The position numbers and the translations under genes are program-made. Shown here one piece after another: positions 8,724 to 16,587 of a DNA stretch of 30,371 bases. Source of the stretch: Faecalicatena fissicatena. Its GTDB lineage: Bacteria > Bacillota > Clostridia > Lachnospirales > Lachnospiraceae. The number at the start of each line of letters is the position of its first letter. Position 1 is the first letter of the stretch. The notes under the pieces were generated by a model that made no database searches, was not told the origin of the DNA, and saw only the letters and a program-made list of their open reading frames with translations. The stretch covers positions 1-30,371 of the forward strand of contig LDAQ01000130.1 in assembly GCA_001028025.1 (NCBI GenBank), read 5' to 3'.

Positions 8724-8794
8724 ACTAGTAAATTACTAGGGAATGAAATGATAGGAATTAAAACACTAGGGATTAAAATACTAGGAATTAATTC
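8724..8794 (+). repeat. Tandem ACTAGGRATTAAAA repeats, candidate IscR/Rrf2 operators
   Basis: Four imperfect units of 14-16 nt follow each other: 8735-8750, 8751-8764, 8765-8779 and 8780-8794, each built on (A)CTAGGRATTAAA. A further ACTAG lies at 8724-8728. They sit just downstream of the iscR promoter. The TAGGAATT core resembles the ATnGGAATT part of the operator I recall for the Rrf2-family regulator CymR, so binding by the Rrf2 protein encoded next door is my inference. Confidence 0.55.
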
Positions 8795-8908
8795 AGGGCG
8801 TTGTGGTATGCTAACTCTGAGACAAAATCGCTATTGATTACAGGCTTGCCTGTGAACAGTAACACTAGATCAGAAGTCCAGAATATTAATAAATAAGAAG
8901 GTGATGAT

Positions 8909-9367
8909 TTGAAATTATCTACAAAAGGAAGATACGGGCTGCGCGCTTTGATAGATCTGGCACAGCACAGTGAGGCGGATCCTGTTTCTATTACGAGTAT
9001 CTCGGACAGGCAGGGCATTTCCGAGAGGTACCTGGAACAACTGATGTCTATGCTGAAAAAGGCGGGGCTGGTCAAGAGTATCCGGGGCGCCGGCGGTGGT
9101 TATGTTCTGGCAAAGGATCTGGAAGAGATATCTGTAGGAGATGTTCTGCGTGCCCTGGAAGGCAGTCTGGAACCAGTGGAATGCTCGGGCCTGCATCCTG
9201 AGGAAGGATGTAAAGCGGCAGACAGCTGTGTTACCAAGTATGTATGGCAGCGTATTAATGAGAGCATTAACCAGACGGTTGATGAGATGAAGCTGGCCCA
9301 ATTGGTCGAAGAAAGCAAGAAGATGGGATGTCAGGACATACACGGGCAGACCGGGTGTAAGAATTAA
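8909..9367 (+). CDS. iscR: Rrf2-family Fe-S cluster regulator (IscR-like)
   Basis: This 152-residue transcription factor has the Rrf2 winged helix: MKLSTKGRYGLRALIDLA, then the recognition helix region GISERYLEQLMSMLKKAGLVKS and the wing GAGGGYVLAK. Three cysteines, C92, C101 and C107, lie where IscR binds its [2Fe-2S] cluster (C92, C98, C104 in E. coli), so it probably senses Fe-S status; CymR, the related cysteine regulator, lacks these. The start is TTG 8909, 5 nt after AAGGTG; a nearby ATG at 8904 stops after two codons. It heads the nifS-iscU-mnmA cluster, and repeats in its leader suggest autoregulation. Confidence 0.87.
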   Translation: MKLSTKGRYGLRALIDLAQHSEADPVSITSISDRQGISERYLEQLMSMLKKAGLVKSIRGAGGGYVLAKDLEEISVGDVLRALEGSLEPVECSGLHPEEGCKAADSCVTKYVWQRINESINQTVDEMKLAQLVEESKKMGCQDIHGQTGCKN

Positions 9368-9383
9368 GGAAGGATGACGAAGA

Positions 9384-10568
9384 ATGAATAAACTGATTTA
9401 TTTGGATAATGCTGCAACAACAAAGACGGCACCGGAGGTAGTGAAGGCTATGCTCCCATATTTTACAGAGCATTACGGCAACCCATCCAGCGTATACGGA
9501 TTTGCAGCGGCCAACAAGGATGTAATTACAAGACAGAGAGAAATTATAGCAGAATCCATTGGAGCCAATGGCAGCGAGATTTATTTTACAGCAGGCGGAT
9601 CGGAGTCAGATAACTGGGCGCTGAAAGCAACAGCCGAGGCTTATGGGAAAAAGGGCAGACATATTATTACTACTAAGATCGAACATCACGCCATACTCCA
9701 CACGGCAGATTTTCTGGAGAAAAATGGATTTGAAGTGACATATCTGAACGTGGATGAAAATGGTACTGTGAAGCTGGATGAACTGAAAGCTGCAATACGT
9801 CCTGACACAATACTGATTTCCGTAATGTTTGCGAATAATGAAATCGGAACGATTCAGCCGATAGAAGAGATTGGTGAGATTGCACATGAGCATGGAATTC
9901 TGTTCCATACAGATGCAGTGCAGGCTTTCTGCCAGGTGCCGATTGATGTGGATGTCTGTCACATTGATATGCTCAGCGCCAGCGCACATAAACTCAACGG
10001 CCCGAAGGGCATCGGCTTCTTATATATCAGAAAAGGTGTGAAGATCCGCTCCTTTATTCATGGCGGAGCACAGGAGAGAAAGCGCCGTGCCGGTACGGAA
10101 AATGTGCCGGGGATTGTCGGGTTTGGGAAGGCCGTGGAACGTGCGGCGGGTTCATTAAAGGAGCGTACAGCTGCTGAGGCAGAACTCAGGGATTATCTGA
10201 TCGGAAGAATTGAAAAAGAGATTCCTTACTGCAGGCTTAACGGCCACAGAGAGAACAGGCTGCCGAATAATGTGAATTTCAGTTTCCGGTTTGTGGAAGG
10301 CGAGTCGCTTCTGATCAAACTGGATATGAACGGGATCTGCGCATCCAGCGGATCGGCCTGCACATCAGGCTCCCTGGATCCTTCCCATGTGCTGCTGGCC
10401 ATCGGGCTCCCCCATGAGATTGCGCATGGCTCTCTGCGTATGACACTGAGCGAAGAAACAACCAGAGAAGAGTTGGATTACGTAGTGGAAAAGCTGAAGA
10501 CGATTGTAGAGGATCTGAGAAATATGTCACCTTTATACGAGGATTTTATAAAAAATAGTAAGGCTTGA
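9384..10568 (+). CDS. nifS: Cysteine desulfurase (NifS/IscS)
   Basis: This pyridoxal-phosphate enzyme takes sulfur from cysteine, forming a persulfide that feeds Fe-S assembly by the NifU protein and tRNA thiolation by MnmA, both encoded just downstream. Of 394 residues, the opening YLDNAATTK is typical. The cofactor lysine is K203 in SASAHKLNGPKG, and the catalytic cysteine is C326 in SSGSACTSGS. The SSGSAC loop places it in the group I (NifS/IscS) class. The gene follows iscR by 16 nt. A terminator-like hairpin (10550-10591) spans its last codons and may reduce read-through into iscU. Confidence 0.95.
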   Translation: MNKLIYLDNAATTKTAPEVVKAMLPYFTEHYGNPSSVYGFAAANKDVITRQREIIAESIGANGSEIYFTAGGSESDNWALKATAEAYGKKGRHIITTKIEHHAILHTADFLEKNGFEVTYLNVDENGTVKLDELKAAIRPDTILISVMFANNEIGTIQPIEEIGEIAHEHGILFHTDAVQAFCQVPIDVDVCHIDMLSASAHKLNGPKGIGFLYIRKGVKIRSFIHGGAQERKRRAGTENVPGIVGFGKAVERAAGSLKERTAAEAELRDYLIGRIEKEIPYCRLNGHRENRLPNNVNFSFRFVEGESLLIKLDMNGICASSGSACTSGSLDPSHVLLAIGLPHEIAHGSLRMTLSEETTREELDYVVEKLKTIVEDLRNMSPLYEDFIKNSKA

Positions 10569-10591
10569 AAAAACCTTGCCAACTATTTTTT
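10550..10591 (+). terminator. Terminator or attenuator overlapping the nifS stop
   Basis: AAAAAATAGT-aa-GGC on the left (10550-10564) pairs with GCC-a-ACTATTTTTT (10578-10591), giving a stem with a terminal T run. It covers the final codons and TGA of nifS. Partial termination here would set the nifS/iscU ratio. Confidence 0.65.
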
Positions 10592-10605
10592 ATGCATCGC
10601 ATGTA

Positions 10606-10626
10606 AGTGACCAAAATACGGTCACT
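10606..10626 (+). promoter_or_regulatory. Inverted repeat upstream of iscU
   Basis: AGTGACC (10606-10612) and GGTCACT (10620-10626) form a 7-bp inverted repeat with no following T run. It lies between the nifS terminator and the iscU ribosome site. It may be an operator or a short leader hairpin; its role is unknown. Confidence 0.4.
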
Positions 10627-10676
10627 AAGTACTCATAGCTATAAAAAAACGAAACAGATAACAGGAGGAAAAATAT

Positions 10677-11120
10677 ATGTATTCAGAAAAGGTAATGGAT
10701 CACTTTGAACATCCAAGAAACGTAGGAGAAATAGAAGGTGCCAGCGGCGTTGGTACAGTGGGCAATGCAAAATGCGGGGATATCATGCGTATTTATCTGG
10801 ATATTGATGAGAATCAGATTATCCGTGACGTAAAGTTTAAGACATTCGGCTGCGGAGCAGCGGTTGCAACCAGCAGTATGGCAACGGAACTGGTAAAGGG
10901 AAAAAATATCCAGGAAGCAATGCAGATTACAAACAAAGCCGTAATGGAGGCTCTGGACGGACTTCCGCCGGTGAAAGTACACTGTTCTCTGCTGGCGGAG
11001 GAGGCAATCCATGCCGCTCTTTGGGATTATGCAGAAAAGCATGATATTACGATTGAGGGGCTGGAAAAGCCAAAGTCAGATATCCATGAGGGTGAGGAAG
11101 AAGAGGAAGAGGAATATTAA
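10677..11120 (+). CDS. iscU: Fe-S cluster assembly scaffold (IscU/NifU N-domain)
   Basis: Clusters are built on this 147-residue scaffold from sulfur supplied by NifS. The three ligand cysteines are present: C33 in GNAKCGD (with D35), C59 in FGCGAA and C103 in VHCSLLAE. The N-terminus YSEKVMDHFEHPRNVG is the family signature. Unlike E. coli IscU it lacks an LPPVK-x-HC deviation (the LPPVKVHC motif is intact) but ends in an extra acidic tail, EGEEEEEEEY, common in clostridial copies. AGGAGG lies 7 nt before ATG 10677. The stop TAA shares one base with the ATG of mnmA, so translation is coupled; the GAGGAAGAGGAA codons of the acidic tail also supply the mnmA ribosome site. Confidence 0.94.
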   Translation: MYSEKVMDHFEHPRNVGEIEGASGVGTVGNAKCGDIMRIYLDIDENQIIRDVKFKTFGCGAAVATSSMATELVKGKNIQEAMQITNKAVMEALDGLPPVKVHCSLLAEEAIHAALWDYAEKHDITIEGLEKPKSDIHEGEEEEEEEY

Positions 11121-12190
11121 TGAGTAAAGTAGTAGTCGGAATGTCCGGAGGTGTTGATTCTTCGGTAGCGGCGTATCTTCTGAAAGAACAGGGATATGAC
11201 GTCATCGGAGTGACCATGCAGATCTGGCAGGATGAGGACCGTGCGGTTCAGGAAGAAAACGGCGGATGCTGCGGCTTAAGTGCTGTGGAGGACGCCAGAA
11301 GAGTGGCCGCGGATCTGGAAATTCCATATTATGTGATGAACTTTAAACAGGAATTTAAAGAGCATGTCATTGATTATTTTGTGGAAGAATATCGAAACGG
11401 CAGAACGCCGAATCCCTGTATTGCCTGTAACCGGTATGTGAAGTGGGAGTCTCTGCTGCACCGCAGCATGGCGATCGGGGCCGAGTATATTGCTACGGGC
11501 CACTATGCAAGGGTAGTAAAACTGGACAATGGACGATTTACTCTGAGACGTTCAGCTACGCTTGCAAAGGATCAGACATATGCGCTTTATAACCTGACCC
11601 AGGAACAGCTGGAGCATACGCTGATGCCTGTGGGGGAATACTCCAAGGATGAAGTGCGAAGGATTGCAGAAAAAATAGGCCTGATGGTTGCAAATAAGCC
11701 TGACAGCCAGGATATCTGTTTTGTGCCGGACGGTGATTATGCATCTTATATAGAAGAAACCGCGGGGATCAGGATGCCGGAGGGGAATTTTGTGAGCAGT
11801 GACGGCCGGGTGCTGGGACGCCACAAAGGGATCACGCACTATACGGTGGGACAGCGGAAGGGCCTGGGACTCGCCCTGGGATATCCTGCTTTTGTGCTGG
11901 AAATCCGTCCCGATACCAATGAAGTGGTGATCGGTACAAATGAAGAATCTATGACACACACTTTGAAAGCGGACAGGCTGAACTTTATGTCGGTGGAAGA
12001 TTTGACAGAACCTTTACGTGTCTTTACAAAAATACGCTATAACCATAAAGGAGCCTGGTGTATAATTGAAAAGACGGGAACGGATGAAGTGCTCTGTACA
12101 TTTGAAGAGCCGCAGCGTGCAGTAACTCCCGGACAGGCTGTTGTATTTTACGACGGTGAATATGTACTCGGTGGAGGAACCATTTTATGA
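11120..12190 (+). CDS. mnmA: tRNA-specific 2-thiouridylase MnmA
   Basis: MnmA places sulfur on C2 of wobble U34 in tRNA-Lys, Glu and Gln, taking it as persulfide, here probably straight from the desulfurase in the same cluster. The 356-residue protein has the PP-loop GMSGGVDSSVAA (7-18), catalytic C103 in NPCIACNRYVKW, and its partner C200 in SQDICFVPDGDY. The central and C-terminal beta-barrel domains are complete (YTVGQRKGLGL; final YDGEYVLGGGTI). It starts on the last base of the iscU stop codon and ends with an ATGA overlap into the PHP gene. Confidence 0.96.
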   Translation: MSKVVVGMSGGVDSSVAAYLLKEQGYDVIGVTMQIWQDEDRAVQEENGGCCGLSAVEDARRVAADLEIPYYVMNFKQEFKEHVIDYFVEEYRNGRTPNPCIACNRYVKWESLLHRSMAIGAEYIATGHYARVVKLDNGRFTLRRSATLAKDQTYALYNLTQEQLEHTLMPVGEYSKDEVRRIAEKIGLMVANKPDSQDICFVPDGDYASYIEETAGIRMPEGNFVSSDGRVLGRHKGITHYTVGQRKGLGLALGYPAFVLEIRPDTNEVVIGTNEESMTHTLKADRLNFMSVEDLTEPLRVFTKIRYNHKGAWCIIEKTGTDEVLCTFEEPQRAVTPGQAVVFYDGEYVLGGGTIL

Positions 12191-13005
12191 TAACCAGTGA
12201 TTTTCATATGCATACGGATTTTTCTTCGGACAGTGAGGCGGCCCCCAGAGATATGATAGAGGGTGCTATTGCAAAGGGGATGAGGAGAATCTGTATCACT
12301 GACCATAATGACAAAGACTATCCTTATCATGAGGATGTAGGCATTACGGCATTTACATTTGATATAGACAAATATTTTCGGGAGTTGACTTCCCTCAGGG
12401 AGGAATATGCGGACAAGATCGAAGTGTGTATTGGGATTGAGATCGGACTGCAGCCTCACCTGGGAGAATATTATAAAGAATTAGTGAATAAATATCCATT
12501 TGATTTTGTGATAGGATCGGTTCATGTGGTGAACGGTGAGGACCCCTATTACAGGGAGATGTTTGAGAAACGGGCCGATGAAGAGGCATACAGAGAGACA
12601 TTCCGGGTAACACTGGAAGATATAGAAGCAGTGGAGGATTTTGATGTACTGGGCCATATTGACTATGTGGTGCGTTATGGTAAGAACCAGGCACAGGAAT
12701 ACAGTTACCGGAAATATGCGGACTGCCTGGATGAGATCCTGAAAAAGGTCATTTCCATGGGAAAAGGTATTGAAATGAACATGGCCGGGTTCAAATACGG
12801 GCTTGGCTTCTGCCACCCCCATCCGGATGTGATCAGACGTTACAGGGAGCTGGGCGGTGAGGTCATAACAATTGGCGCTGACGGGCATCAGCCGGAGCAT
12901 ATTGCCTACGATTTTCAGAAGGCGGGGGACATCCTCAAGGGCTGCGGTTTTAAATACTACACAGAATTTAAGGCCAGAAAGCCGATTTTTCAACAACTTC
13001 CATAA
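12187..13005 (+). CDS. PHP-domain phosphatase, histidinol-phosphatase (HisJ/HisK) type
   Basis: The 272-residue protein carries the metal-binding motifs of the PHP superfamily in order: DFHMHTDFS, ITDHND, GIEIGLQP, GSVHVVNG, GHIDYVVRYG and GADGHQP. This set and length fit HisK-type histidinol-phosphate phosphatases, which carry out the next-to-last step of histidine synthesis. No other his gene is in the window, so a different phosphoester substrate is possible. ATG 12187 overlaps the mnmA stop (ATGA), so translation is coupled and the gene is the tail of the iscR-nifS-iscU-mnmA unit. No clear terminator follows before the gap promoter at 13021. Confidence 0.82.
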   Translation: MITSDFHMHTDFSSDSEAAPRDMIEGAIAKGMRRICITDHNDKDYPYHEDVGITAFTFDIDKYFRELTSLREEYADKIEVCIGIEIGLQPHLGEYYKELVNKYPFDFVIGSVHVVNGEDPYYREMFEKRADEEAYRETFRVTLEDIEAVEDFDVLGHIDYVVRYGKNQAQEYSYRKYADCLDEILKKVISMGKGIEMNMAGFKYGLGFCHPHPDVIRRYRELGGEVITIGADGHQPEHIAYDFQKAGDILKGCGFKYYTEFKARKPIFQQLP

Positions 13006-13020
13006 AAATGCATTTAGCAC

Positions 13021-13049
13021 TTGAATTTTTGTTCTTGATTTAGTACAAT
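13021..13049 (+). promoter_or_regulatory. gap promoter
   Basis: TTGAAT (13021-13026), 17 nt spacer, TACAAT (13044-13049). A short inverted repeat CAAAC-attat-GTTTG (13074-13088) lies in the leader between promoter and gene, a place where a glycolytic repressor could bind, though none is encoded here. Confidence 0.65.
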
Positions 13050-13157
13050 AAACCGTAGTTGATGAATCTTTAACAAACATTATGTTTGCTGAGGATTTCA
13101 CAATATAAATGACTGTGTAACAGTTAACAACTTTTAAAACTTTAGGAGGAATTAATC

Positions 13158-14171
13158 ATGGCAGTAAAAGTAGCGATTAATGGATTTGGACGTATTGGAC
13201 GTCTCGCATTCAGACAGATGTTCGGAGCAGAAGGATATGAAGTAGTTGCAATCAACGACTTAACATCTCCAAAAATGTTGGCTCACTTATTAAAATATGA
13301 CTCAACACAGGGAAAATATGCACTTGCTGACAAAGTTACAGCTGGTGAGGACTCTATCACAGTAGACGGAAAAGAAATCAAAATCTATGCAAAAGCTAAC
13401 GCTGAAGAACTTCCATGGGGAGAGATCGGTGTAGACGTAGTTCTGGAGTGTACAGGCTTCTATACATCAAAAGCAAAAGCAGAAGCTCACATCAAAGCAG
13501 GCGCTAAGAAAGTAGTTATCTCCGCTCCAGCTGGAAATGACCTTCCTACAATCGTATACAATGTTAATCACGATGAACTGACAAAAGATGACAACATCAT
13601 CTCAGCAGCTTCCTGTACAACAAACTGTCTGGCACCTATGGCTAAAGCACTGAACGACCTGGCTGAAATCAAAACAGGTATCATGTGCACAATCCACGCT
13701 TACACAGGTGATCAGATGACACTTGACGGACCGCAGAGAAAAGGCGATCTGAGAAGATCCCGTGCAGCTGCAGTTAATATCGTTCCTAACAGCACAGGCG
13801 CAGCAAAAGCGATCGGTCTGGTTATCCCGGCCCTGAACGGCAAGCTGATCGGAGCTGCTCAGCGTATTCCTACTCCTACAGGATCAACAACAATCCTGAC
13901 AGCAGTAGTTGAAGGAAATGTAACAGTTGATCAGATCAACGAAGCTATGAAAGCTGCTTCCAACGAATCTTTCGGATACAACACAGATGAGATCGTATCC
14001 AGCGATATCGTAGGAATGAACTTTGGTTCTTTATTCGATGCTACACAGACAATGGTACTTCCTCTGGACAACGGAACAACACAGGTACAGGTTGTATCAT
14101 GGTATGACAATGAGAATTCTTACACAAGCCAGATGGTAAGAACAATCAAATACTTTGGAACATTACTGTAA
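13158..14171 (+). CDS. gap: Glyceraldehyde-3-phosphate dehydrogenase
   Basis: This glycolytic enzyme oxidises glyceraldehyde-3-phosphate to 1,3-bisphosphoglycerate with NAD. The 337-residue protein has the dinucleotide fold GFGRIGRLAFR (9-19), D34 in AINDL that favours NAD over NADP, and the catalytic C153 in SAASCTTNCLAP. The conserved C-terminal WYDNENSYTSQMVRT is intact. TAGGAGGA lies 7 nt before ATG 13158. Codon use is strongly biased (GCA, ACA, AAA, GTA), as expected of a very highly expressed gene and unlike most neighbours. It has its own promoter and terminator and heads the gap-pgk-tpiA-gpmI cluster. Confidence 0.98.
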   Translation: MAVKVAINGFGRIGRLAFRQMFGAEGYEVVAINDLTSPKMLAHLLKYDSTQGKYALADKVTAGEDSITVDGKEIKIYAKANAEELPWGEIGVDVVLECTGFYTSKAKAEAHIKAGAKKVVISAPAGNDLPTIVYNVNHDELTKDDNIISAASCTTNCLAPMAKALNDLAEIKTGIMCTIHAYTGDQMTLDGPQRKGDLRRSRAAAVNIVPNSTGAAKAIGLVIPALNGKLIGAAQRIPTPTGSTTILTAVVEGNVTVDQINEAMKAASNESFGYNTDEIVSSDIVGMNFGSLFDATQTMVLPLDNGTTQVQVVSWYDNENSYTSQMVRTIKYFGTLL

Positions 14172-14228
14172 GTCGGCATTTCGGAAAATTTAATCGGCAG
14201 ATTAATTTCTAAAAAATAGACTCACAAA

Positions 14229-14262
14229 GGGTCCGGTCTAATATAGGGCCGGATCCTTTTTT
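14229..14262 (+). terminator. gap terminator
   Basis: GGTCCGG pairs with CCGGATCC (one bulged A) and is followed by TTTTTT. It is a standard intrinsic terminator 58 nt after the gap stop. Its T run is also the first part of the next hairpin (14258-14304). Confidence 0.85.
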
Positions 14263-14304
14263 ATGTTATAGGAAATTCCTCTGGCATTTCCTATAACATA
14301 AAAA
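14258..14304. repeat. Perfect 19-bp inverted repeat after gap
   Basis: 14258-14276 and 14286-14304 are exact reverse complements around a 9-nt loop. The left arm includes the T run of the gap terminator, and the right arm ends in a run of A. Pairing of this hairpin would compete for the terminator T run, so it could modulate read-through into pgk, or act as a terminator on either strand. Confidence 0.7.
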
Positions 14305-14322
14305 CCCTCCGGGGGATGCGCA

Positions 14323-14389
14323 CTGCGGCGTAAGAGGCAGATGTCGCGATGCGGCCGCCGCAGGCGCGAGTTTCTCAAGCGAAACTCTA
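14323..14389 (+). other. Structured pgk leader
   Basis: CTGCGGCG (14323-14330) can pair with CGCCGCAG (14356-14363). A second hairpin follows, GAGTTTC with GAAACTC, just before the AT-rich stretch and the pgk ribosome site. The segment 14324-14343 also recurs at 22567-22586 with one difference, so it contains a dispersed repeat. Confidence 0.5.
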
Positions 14390-14420
14390 TTTTCTTATTA
14401 AATAAACAGGAGGCAATAAA

Positions 14421-15614
14421 ATGCTCAACAAAAAATCAGTAGACGATATTAATGTTAAGGGTAAAAAAGTTCTTGTAAGATGCGACTTTAATGTACCATT
14501 GATCGACGGAAAGATTACAGATGAGAACCGCCTTGTAGCTGCACTTCCTACCATCAAAAAGCTGGTTGCGGACGGCGGTAAAGTGATCCTCTGTTCACAT
14601 CTCGGTAAGCCGAAGGGACAGCCTCTTCCAGAATTATCACTTGCACCGGTAGCAGTCAGATTATCCGAACTGCTCGGACAGGAAGTGAAATTTGCAGCAG
14701 ATCCGGAAGTAGTAGGAGCAAATGCAAAAGCGGCAGTAGAAGCAATGAATGACGGCGATATCATTCTTCTTGAGAATACACGTTACAGAGCAGAAGAGAC
14801 AAAGAACGGCGAAGCGTTCAGCAAAGACCTGGCGTCTCTGTGCGATGTATTTGTAAACGACGCATTCGGAACAGCACATAGAGCACATTGCTCAAATGTT
14901 GGTGTTACACAGTTTGTAGATACAGCAGTAGTAGGATACTTAATGCAGAAGGAGATTGATTTCCTCGGAAATGCAGTAGAGAATCCGGCAAGACCATTTG
15001 TTGCAATTCTCGGAGGAGCAAAAGTTTCCAGCAAGATTTCTGTTATCGAGAACCTGCTGGACAAGGTTGACACGCTGATCATCGGCGGCGGAATGTCCTA
15101 CACATTCAGCAAGGCTCAGGGCGGAAGCGTCGGCAATTCTCTTCTGGAAGAAGATTACTGCCAGTATGCACTGGATATGATCAAAAAGGCAGAGGAAAAA
15201 GGCGTGAAGCTTCTTCTTCCACTTGACAATGTGATCGCAGACGATTTTTCCAATGACGCTCATTCAAAAGTAGTGGGACGCGGAGAGATTCCGGATGGCT
15301 GGGAAGGCCTGGATATCGGACCTGAAACAGCAAAATTATATGCCGATGCTGTGAAGAGTGCAAAGACAGTCGTATGGAACGGACCGATGGGATGCTTCGA
15401 GATGCCGAACTTTGCAGCAGGTACAGAGGCTGTGGCAAAGGCTCTTTCAGAGACCGATGCAGTTACCATTATCGGCGGCGGCGACTCAGCAGCAGCAGTA
15501 AACCAGCTGGGATACGGTGATAAGATGACACATATCTCCACAGGTGGCGGCGCTTCCCTGGAATTCCTGGAAGGAAAAGAACTTCCGGGTGTAGCGGCAG
15601 CAAACGACAAATAA
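14421..15614 (+). CDS. pgk: Phosphoglycerate kinase
   Basis: Pgk transfers phosphate from 1,3-bisphosphoglycerate to ADP, the first ATP-yielding step of lower glycolysis. The 397-residue, two-domain protein shows VRCDFNVPL and LCSHLGKPKG in the substrate-binding N-domain, FVNDAFGTAHRAH, and the nucleotide-binding C-domain with WNGPMGCFE and GGGDSAAAV. AGGAGG (14408-14413) precedes ATG 14421 by 7 nt. It lies between gap and tpiA. The 250-nt leader from gap holds several hairpins, so its level is probably set separately from gap. Confidence 0.98.
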   Translation: MLNKKSVDDINVKGKKVLVRCDFNVPLIDGKITDENRLVAALPTIKKLVADGGKVILCSHLGKPKGQPLPELSLAPVAVRLSELLGQEVKFAADPEVVGANAKAAVEAMNDGDIILLENTRYRAEETKNGEAFSKDLASLCDVFVNDAFGTAHRAHCSNVGVTQFVDTAVVGYLMQKEIDFLGNAVENPARPFVAILGGAKVSSKISVIENLLDKVDTLIIGGGMSYTFSKAQGGSVGNSLLEEDYCQYALDMIKKAEEKGVKLLLPLDNVIADDFSNDAHSKVVGRGEIPDGWEGLDIGPETAKLYADAVKSAKTVVWNGPMGCFEMPNFAAGTEAVAKALSETDAVTIIGGGDSAAAVNQLGYGDKMTHISTGGGASLEFLEGKELPGVAAANDK

Positions 15615-15723
15615 TCAGCTTAACATTTAATAGTATACCCAAAGGGCATTACGTCTTTCATGCTCTGCGGGCGGATCTGCAGCAAAGCTGCGGAATATAG
15701 TGAAGATAAAAGGAGACCATATC

Positions 15724-16473
15724 ATGGCAAGAAAGAAAATTATCGCAGGAAACTGGAAAATGAACAAAACTCCAAGCGAGGCAGTAGCACTTGTTGAAGA
15801 GTTAAAACCATTAGTAGCAAACGAAGAAGTTGACGTAGTATTCTGCGTACCTGCAATCGACATCGTTCCGGTTGTAGAGGCTGCTAAGGGAAGCAATATC
15901 CAGGTTGGCGCAGAGAATATGTATTTTGAGGAGAGCGGAGCCTATACAGGAGAGATCGCTCCGGCTATGCTTGTAGATGCAGGCGTAAAATACGTTGTTC
16001 TCGGACATTCCGAGAGAAGAGAATACTTCGGTGAGACAAACGAAGATGTGAACAAGAAAGTGCTCAAAGCATTCGAGCACGGCATTACACCTATCATGTG
16101 CTGCGGTGAGACACTGGAGCAGAGAGAGCAGGGTGTGACAATGGACTTTATCCGCCAGCAGGTGAAAGTTGGTTTCCAGAACGTGACAGCAGATCAGGCA
16201 AAAGAAGCAGTCATTGCTTACGAGCCGATCTGGGCGATCGGAACAGGCAAGACAGCTACAACAGAGCAGGCTCAGGAAGTATGCGCAGGAATCCGTGCAT
16301 GCATCGCTGAAGTTTATGATGAAGCTACAGCAGAGGCAGTACGCATCCAGTACGGCGGATCTGTAAATGCGGCAACGGCTCCGGAATTATTTGCACAGGC
16401 AGATATCGACGGAGGACTTGTCGGAGGAGCATCTCTGAAAGCTGATTTCGGTAAGATTGTAAACTATAAATAA
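15724..16473 (+). CDS. tpiA: Triosephosphate isomerase
   Basis: TpiA interconverts dihydroxyacetone phosphate and glyceraldehyde-3-phosphate. I start at ATG 15724, preceded by AAGGAGA, giving 249 residues; an in-frame ATG at 15700 has no ribosome site. Catalytic residues are all visible: N10 and K12 in GNWKMN, H95 in LGHSERR, and E167 in YEPIWAIGTG, followed by the phosphate loop YGGSV. It follows pgk by about 110 nt, in which GCAGC-aaa-GCTGC (about 15679-15691) can form a small hairpin. A terminator follows the gene. Confidence 0.98.
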   Translation: MARKKIIAGNWKMNKTPSEAVALVEELKPLVANEEVDVVFCVPAIDIVPVVEAAKGSNIQVGAENMYFEESGAYTGEIAPAMLVDAGVKYVVLGHSERREYFGETNEDVNKKVLKAFEHGITPIMCCGETLEQREQGVTMDFIRQQVKVGFQNVTADQAKEAVIAYEPIWAIGTGKTATTEQAQEVCAGIRACIAEVYDEATAEAVRIQYGGSVNAATAPELFAQADIDGGLVGGASLKADFGKIVNYK

Positions 16474-16502
16474 TACGAAATGCAGATATTTGCAGGGAAG
16501 GG

Positions 16503-16541
16503 AATCGTGGGGAGCGCAGGGACGGGCTCGCCACGATTTTT
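16503..16541 (+). terminator. tpiA terminator
   Basis: AATCGTGG (16503-16510) pairs with CCACGATT (16531-16538), with GAGC/GCTC inside, and is followed by further T. It separates tpiA from the hydrolase gene. Confidence 0.82.
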
Positions 16542-16587
16542 ACTTGTGATTCTCTGTAGATTATGTATATCAAACAGGAGACAGAAT

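Noticed and set aside
8724..8794. CRISPR array
   Set aside because: The repeat units are about 15 nt, imperfect and directly adjacent with no spacers, and no cas gene is present.
8632..8908. T-box or other riboswitch upstream of iscR
   Set aside because: The leader has only one small hairpin (ACAGGC-TT-GCCTGT region) and lacks the T-box sequence or a terminator.
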